The notes beneath the pieces are model-generated. The model was not told the DNA's origin. It ran no database searches and saw nothing but the letters and a program-made list of their open reading frames with translations. A stretch of DNA of 64,000 bases from positions 167,008-231,007 of the forward strand of contig NZ_DLHR01000028.1 in the NCBI RefSeq assembly GCF_002483315.1, in the 5' to 3' direction. Shown one piece after another: positions 60,130 through 64,000 of this stretch (the first letter of the stretch is position 1; each line of letters opens with the position of its first letter). The translations under genes were made by a program, and so were the position numbers. The stretch comes from Flavobacterium sp. UBA7663. Its GTDB lineage: Bacteria; Bacteroidota; Bacteroidia; Flavobacteriales; Flavobacteriaceae.

Positions 60130-60293
60130 TGATTATTTGAAAGCCAAAAAATGGCAACAAGCCTACTTTTTTTTAATCAAACCCAAAACCGCATGGGGAC
60201 AGTATAACTGTTTAGACGATAATAATTTTTTTCCACTTTGTTTTTCTAAAAGTGGTTTCAGCAAACACAAAATTTATTGTTAGGCTTTTTTAA
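60130..60293 (+). ncRNA. Candidate structured small RNA of about 160 nt
   Basis: Downstream of a good promoter, the sequence folds into several hairpins: GCCA/TGGC, ACAGT/ACTGT (60199-60211) and CCACTTT/AAAGTGG (60233-60255). A stem AAGCCTA (60159-60165) with TAGGCTT (60281-60287) encloses most of them and is followed by TTTTTT. A 60-codon frame also crosses it but has no protein-like character. An sRNA or an RNA leader is inferred from structure only. Confidence 0.45.
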
Positions 60294-60457
60294 GTCCAGA
60301 CAAAGTATTCTTTTCATTAACGAATCGAGTATAAAAACATTATTTGTCCAAATTAAATTATGAGTATAATTTGGGTGTGTCCAGTTGCGACCAAAAAATA
60401 ACGATACAAATTCCACCGTCAAAATAAAAAACAGGAAAATGACGACTGAGAAACAAA
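60294..60457. other. Stretch before the recombinase operon with a 27-bp palindrome
   Basis: CCAAATTA (60348-60355) and TAATTTGG (60367-60374) are 8-bp inverted arms around 11 nt. No gene of recognisable type is seen in this piece. Confidence 0.5.
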
Positions 60458-60607
60458 GTGTTAAGTATTACCGAATGTAAAAAAAAATTAAATAAAAATG
60501 GGGTGCATTTTAATGATGAGGAAATTGAACTGATTCGTAATGTACTGTATGAATTGGCTGAGGTATGCCACAAAACAATTAATAATAAAACTATAAAAAC
60601 AAAATAA
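60458..60607 (+). CDS. Small helical protein, first gene of the recombinase run
   Basis: This 49-residue product starts at a GTG and contains LSITECKKKLNKNGVHFNDEE followed by IELIRNVLYELAEVCHK. The pattern (short helix, N-K-N-G turn, acidic helix, LYELAEV) resembles small proteins seen near mobile genes in Bacteroidota. Its stop is one base before the next ATG, which supports it as a real gene. Function unknown. Confidence 0.6.
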   Translation: MLSITECKKKLNKNGVHFNDEEIELIRNVLYELAEVCHKTINNKTIKTK

Positions 60608-60608
60608 A

Positions 60609-60926
60609 ATGGCGAAAAGTTTAACAAAAATAGGACAAGAAGAATTTGAAAAAAATAAAGAAAATTTTTTAAAAAGAATAAAACAAAAAATTGTAGAGGA
60701 CGAAAGTCCACTTGATGATACGGTTAAGGTGAAAGTTCATTTCAGTATGGATAAAGATTTTAAGCAGTATTTCAAATTTAATATAATAACACCACGAATG
60801 AATTTTACAAGCGATTATTATCCGAATGACTTCGACTTCAGAAAAGGTGAAATCAATAATGTAGATGAAATAGAAGTTTGGGGAGAAGCGTCTGAGATAC
60901 TTATTTATTTCGGAAATGAATTATAA
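60609..60926 (+). CDS. Hypothetical protein in the recombinase run
   Basis: This 105-residue protein is charged, with a lysine-rich helical start (LTKIGQEEFEKNKENFLKRI) and a beta-rich rest (KVKVHFSMDKDFKQYFKFN). It is placed between a small gene and the large serine recombinase, where recombination directionality factors are sometimes encoded, but no direct support exists here. Confidence 0.55.
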   Translation: MAKSLTKIGQEEFEKNKENFLKRIKQKIVEDESPLDDTVKVKVHFSMDKDFKQYFKFNIITPRMNFTSDYYPNDFDFRKGEINNVDEIEVWGEASEILIYFGNEL

Positions 60927-60936
60927 AAAGTGTACC

Positions 60937-62559
60937 ATGAATAAAAATGTTTTACTCTATGTAAGAGTTTCTACCGATGAACAAAGTGAAGGTTTTAGCC
61001 TTAACTATCAAGAAGAATCATTGAAGAGATTTTGTGGTGGAATGGGTTTTAATATTGTCAAGGTATACAGAGAAGACCATTCGGCAAAAGACTTTAGCAG
61101 ACCTCAATGGAAAGAGTTGAGGTCTTTCGCTAAAGCTAATAGGAAAATAGTTGATAAGGTACTCTTTGCAAAATGGGACAGATTCTCTAGGAATATTGAA
61201 CAGGCACTGACCGAGATGAGGTTGTTTGATTCAATGGGTATTGAATTAAATGCCTCTGAACAATACCTTGACATGTCGAACTGCGATAACAAAATGGTGC
61301 TTTCGATTTATTTAACTGCTGGCGAAGTTGAAAGAGATAAAATATCCAGTCGAACCAAGAGTGGAACATATCAAGCCAAAAGAGAAGGATATTATGCAAA
61401 TCGTGCTCCATTTGGATATGATAGCTTTAGAGATGGTTACAAGTCATCAAGAGGAATGTCGAAAGGTAAACGCTCGATTTTAAAACCAAATGAAAATGCT
61501 CATTTCGTTACCAAAGCTTTCAAAATGGTGGCGATGAACATAGAATCTGTAGAAACTACAAGAAGAAAGCTCCAAAATGAAGGAATGAAATTGGAAAAAA
61601 GTTCATTCAACAGACTGTTAAAAAATATTGTATATGCTGGAAAAATTGAAGTGCCTGAATACAAAAAGGAGCCTGCAATGATTGTGGATGGCAAACACGA
61701 ACCATTAATTGATTTGGAAACGTATAATAAAGTTCAGGAAGTGTACAGAGGAAAAAAGTTTAAGGGTTCAAATCAATCATGCAGAAACAAACATTTCCCG
61801 TTAAGAGATTTTCTTATTTGTGAAATTTGTGGCAAACAAATTACTGGAAGTCTTTCAACTGGAAGAAGTAAAAAATATGCCTATTATCATTGCCGAGAAA
61901 AATGCAAAACTCGTGTATCGACTGAACAAGCCAATATCAACGTAGCAAGTTTATTTACAGATTTGCAAATCAATGACAACATAAAGGAACTCTTCATGGA
62001 TATTTTAAAAGATTCGGAATCACAAATAAATGGTGACAGAAAAGGTCAATTAAAAATTAAAATAGAGCGCAAAAAAGTTTTATTGGAACAACTTGACAAA
62101 GCTGACGATATGAGATTGGCTAATGAATTACCATCAGACAGATATAAAAGTATCATTGATAGATACAATACTGAGCTTATTAATATCAACATGGAAATCG
62201 AAGCTTTACAATGTGGTGAGGATTCAATAAAAGAATACATAAGTTCAGGCATTGAGTTATTGGTAAATTTGGATTCGTTGTTTGCTGAAAGTGACTATGA
62301 GGGCAAAAGAATCATGATGGGTTCATTATTTAATGGAAAACTATTATTCGGAAATAGTGGATGTCGAACCACTACCGTTAATGAAGTAATTAATGTTTTA
62401 ATCAGAAATAATAGGGAATTGAGGGAAATAAAAAACGGACAAACTGTAAATAAATACAATTTGTCCGTTAAAGTACAGATAACAAGTGAAAAATCGAACG
62501 AAATATATGAAGAATTATTAATAATTGAAAACTTAAGGTTGGAAAATAAATCAAAATGA
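60937..62559 (+). CDS. Large serine recombinase (integrase type)
   Basis: This 540-residue recombinase carries out site-specific integration or excision. NVLLYVRVSTDEQSEG gives the nucleophile (S12 from this start), and LFAKWDRFSRNIEQAL and LTAGEVERDKISSRT are catalytic-domain blocks. The recombinase domain is followed by a zinc ribbon (CEIC and later CREKC cysteines) and a coiled coil (KIERKKVLLEQLDKADDMRL). The ATG at 60937 lies 10 bp after the previous stop; one at 60916 overlaps that gene. It is the likely mover of the island. Confidence 0.93.
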   Translation: MNKNVLLYVRVSTDEQSEGFSLNYQEESLKRFCGGMGFNIVKVYREDHSAKDFSRPQWKELRSFAKANRKIVDKVLFAKWDRFSRNIEQALTEMRLFDSMGIELNASEQYLDMSNCDNKMVLSIYLTAGEVERDKISSRTKSGTYQAKREGYYANRAPFGYDSFRDGYKSSRGMSKGKRSILKPNENAHFVTKAFKMVAMNIESVETTRRKLQNEGMKLEKSSFNRLLKNIVYAGKIEVPEYKKEPAMIVDGKHEPLIDLETYNKVQEVYRGKKFKGSNQSCRNKHFPLRDFLICEICGKQITGSLSTGRSKKYAYYHCREKCKTRVSTEQANINVASLFTDLQINDNIKELFMDILKDSESQINGDRKGQLKIKIERKKVLLEQLDKADDMRLANELPSDRYKSIIDRYNTELININMEIEALQCGEDSIKEYISSGIELLVNLDSLFAESDYEGKRIMMGSLFNGKLLFGNSGCRTTTVNEVINVLIRNNRELREIKNGQTVNKYNLSVKVQITSEKSNEIYEELLIIENLRLENKSK

Positions 62560-62599
62560 TGGCATTTATTTTGATGTAATGATAATTACAATTTAATCT

Positions 62600-63142
62600 A
62601 TGAAAACAGATAAAGAAATATCAGAAAAGTATATTCAATCAGCTGAGAGATATTTAAGTAAAAATGACATATCATCAATTGAATGGGCTGTTGTACACTA
62701 CAAACGTGCTGTTCTTTTTGATCATACTAATTTTGAACTTAAAAAACGATATGCTGAAGTATTTCATCAAGTTAGTACTATTAATAAAATCACAGAAAAT
62801 GAGGATATTGAAAAAACACTATTGATTAAACGATTCATAGAATGTATTTTATTTAATAAATCAGAAATCAGATCTCTTTTTAGTGACGATTTTAATTGTG
62901 AATACAATTATTATGGTTTCACATTAGATGCTTTAATCAAGAATCTCAAAAATGAAATTACCCAAAAAAATAAAAAATATAAGTTAGGTTATTTCTTTAT
63001 CGCCAATAGATTTAACCCGTGTTTGATTATTGATGATACTATTTTGAGATTTGGAATAAAAAATAAAAAAATAAATTTTATAAGTTCTCAAAACATTGAT
63101 GGAGCAGATATTAGTAGTTTGCTAATTTGGGTAAATAATTAA
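62600..63142 (+). CDS. Helical (TPR-like) hypothetical protein next to the IS element
   Basis: This 180-residue protein has a helical N-terminus resembling tetratricopeptide repeats (ISEKYIQSAERYLSKNDISS, then WAVVHYKRAVLFDHTNF) and a mixed C-terminal half. The last codons (WVNN) coincide with the likely left end of the IS1 element, so the gene may be truncated by the insertion. Function unknown. Confidence 0.55.
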   Translation: MKTDKEISEKYIQSAERYLSKNDISSIEWAVVHYKRAVLFDHTNFELKKRYAEVFHQVSTINKITENEDIEKTLLIKRFIECILFNKSEIRSLFSDDFNCEYNYYGFTLDALIKNLKNEITQKNKKYKLGYFFIANRFNPCLIIDDTILRFGIKNKKINFISSQNIDGADISSLLIWVNN

Positions 63143-63161
63143 TTTGAAGATTGACAAAATT

Positions 63162-63860
63162 CTAACCCCAAAAATAAATTCTTAAAATACATTGTAGTAG
63201 TATATAACTTCTTGAAAAGCAGATTGTTTTTCTGTTTAATCGTTTTAGATGAGTTCTTATAGAAAGATTTCTTCTTTCTATATGATTTGTTCCAAATGGT
63301 CTTGTACTATGAACAGCATCTTTTAATAGTAACTTATAATGTACCAACTTATCTGTGTAAATAGTTTTTGGATTAGACAACAATAATGTATTGGTAACAT
63401 ATTGCAATGTTCTTTTAGTCCTCCTTCCAATGCTAAAGCTTACAACTTGTTTTGTTTGTTTTTCTAATGCATATACAATCCAAACAGGTTTTTCTTTATT
63501 TCCTATAAAAGTCCTCATTTCATCTACCTCATACGTTTTATATTTAAAAATGGGTTGATTAGGTATTTTTTTAGCAATTAAAATTATTCTTTTTAATAAG
63601 GTGGTGGTCGAAATTTTTAATATTCTTGCTGTACTTCGTATTCCTAATCCTTCTTTTGTAAATTTTACAATTCTTTTGTTTACCCATTGATTATATGCTT
63701 TGTAAGTATAAAAATCAATAAATCTCTTTTTACATTCTTTACAAAGGAATTGTTGTTTCTTATTAGCTGTAAACCCATTTTTTACAATATTCTTTGATTT
63801 ACAACTTGGACAAATTTTGTTATCACTAAATCTGATACATGAGGTCTTATTTTTTATCAT
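63162..63860 (-). CDS. IS1-family transposase
   Basis: This 232-residue DDE transposase has two N-terminal zinc cysteine pairs (C17-x2-C20, C40-x2-C43), a helix-turn-helix (about residues 70-90) and the catalytic residues D113 (EVDEMR), D170 (IYTDKL) and E195 (HIERRN). It is a single open frame without the frameshift of E. coli IS1. All key residues are present, so it may be active. Confidence 0.92.
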   Translation of the reverse strand: MIKNKTSCIRFSDNKICPSCKSKNIVKNGFTANKKQQFLCKECKKRFIDFYTYKAYNQWVNKRIVKFTKEGLGIRSTARILKISTTTLLKRIILIAKKIPNQPIFKYKTYEVDEMRTFIGNKEKPVWIVYALEKQTKQVVSFSIGRRTKRTLQYVTNTLLLSNPKTIYTDKLVHYKLLLKDAVHSTRPFGTNHIERRNLSIRTHLKRLNRKTICFSRSYILLQCILRIYFWG

Positions 63861-63889
63861 TTGCTTCGTTTTAAGACATTATATAACAT

Positions 63890-63919
63890 AAAAAGGAGCG
63901 CAATATTGCGCTCCTTTTT
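63890..63919. terminator. Perfect palindromic terminator upstream of the transposase gene
   Basis: AAAAAGGAGCGCAAT and ATTGCGCTCCTTTTT mirror each other with no spacer. Placed between the element's end and the transposase start, it would stop outside transcription from reaching the transposase. Confidence 0.85.
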
Positions 63920-64000
63920 AATAACTATTTCTATTTTTTTATTGATTATCAAATTATTAATCTCCAATAAAAATTGTATCACTAAATCTGAAACATTACC

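Larger units (their letters stand above)
63130..64000 (-). mobile_element. IS1-family insertion sequence (right end at or beyond the window edge)
   Basis: The element contains an IS1-type transposase and, at the extreme right, GGTAATGTTTCAGATTTAGTG read on the minus strand. A looser GGTAAATAATT at 63130 on the plus strand could be the other end. Both ends begin GGTAA, but the match is imperfect and the right edge is at the window limit, so the borders are approximate and target duplications cannot be checked. Confidence 0.55.

Noticed and set aside
60101..60283. A 60-codon plus-strand frame with many aromatic residues
   Set aside because: It starts on a rare codon in the promoter region and overlaps the structured RNA; composition is not protein-like.
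60159..60287. Possible integron attC site (GCCTAC ... GTTAGGC)
   Set aside because: The right end fits GTTRRRY but the left end does not fit RYYYAAC, there is one copy only, and no integron integrase is present. The hairpins and T run fit a small RNA better.
1..64000. CRISPR arrays and rRNA genes
   Set aside because: No regularly spaced direct repeats and no rRNA-like sequence were seen in the window.

Overview
The window is AT-rich chromosomal DNA of a Flavobacterium-like member of the Bacteroidota. The signs are TAnnTTTG promoter boxes, a type 9 secretion type B sorting domain, a PID-CTERM small protein, a MurF-alanine racemase fusion, a class Ia NrdB of the eukaryote-like subtype and TonB-dependent receptor/CarboxypepD_reg architecture. 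There is no rRNA and no CRISPR array. One tRNA gene is present.

Positions 1-54944 are ordinary core genome in short operons. They hold nrdB-nrdA (nrdA cut by the window edge), an S41 protease, dCMP deaminase, fbp, aspartate kinase and asd. A large outer-membrane barrel gene is followed by a T9SS type B surface protein. Next come an enoyl-CoA hydratase/QueD/LpxH run, recJ, rsmI, tdk with murF-alr, and mscL. A small His/Cys protein precedes a TonB-dependent receptor. Two S9 peptidases, mtgA, DedA and a DAACS transporter follow. The lipid/ribosome block is yceD-rpmF and fabH-accB-accC. pdxA and ribE are divergent, and rbfA is followed by an FtsX-like permease. Several intergenic gaps carry interspersed inverted or direct repeats of at least five kinds.

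Positions of about 55000-64000 are an accessory island. It holds a HUH Rep-like protein with CRESS-type motifs, preceded by a nested stem-loop. A serine resolvase has a perfect 12-bp inverted repeat lying on its promoter. A two-gene XRE regulator + split-PIN nuclease-like module has its own palindromic operator candidate. The rest is a VanZ-like and a secreted protein, a probable small structured RNA with promoter and terminator, a three-gene run ending in a large serine recombinase, a helical hypothetical protein, and an IS1-family element running to the window edge.

The best candidates for something undescribed are the XRE/PIN pair, the Rep protein with its stem-loop, and the structured RNA at about 60130-60293. 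All function calls are by eye from motifs and context; no searches were run.
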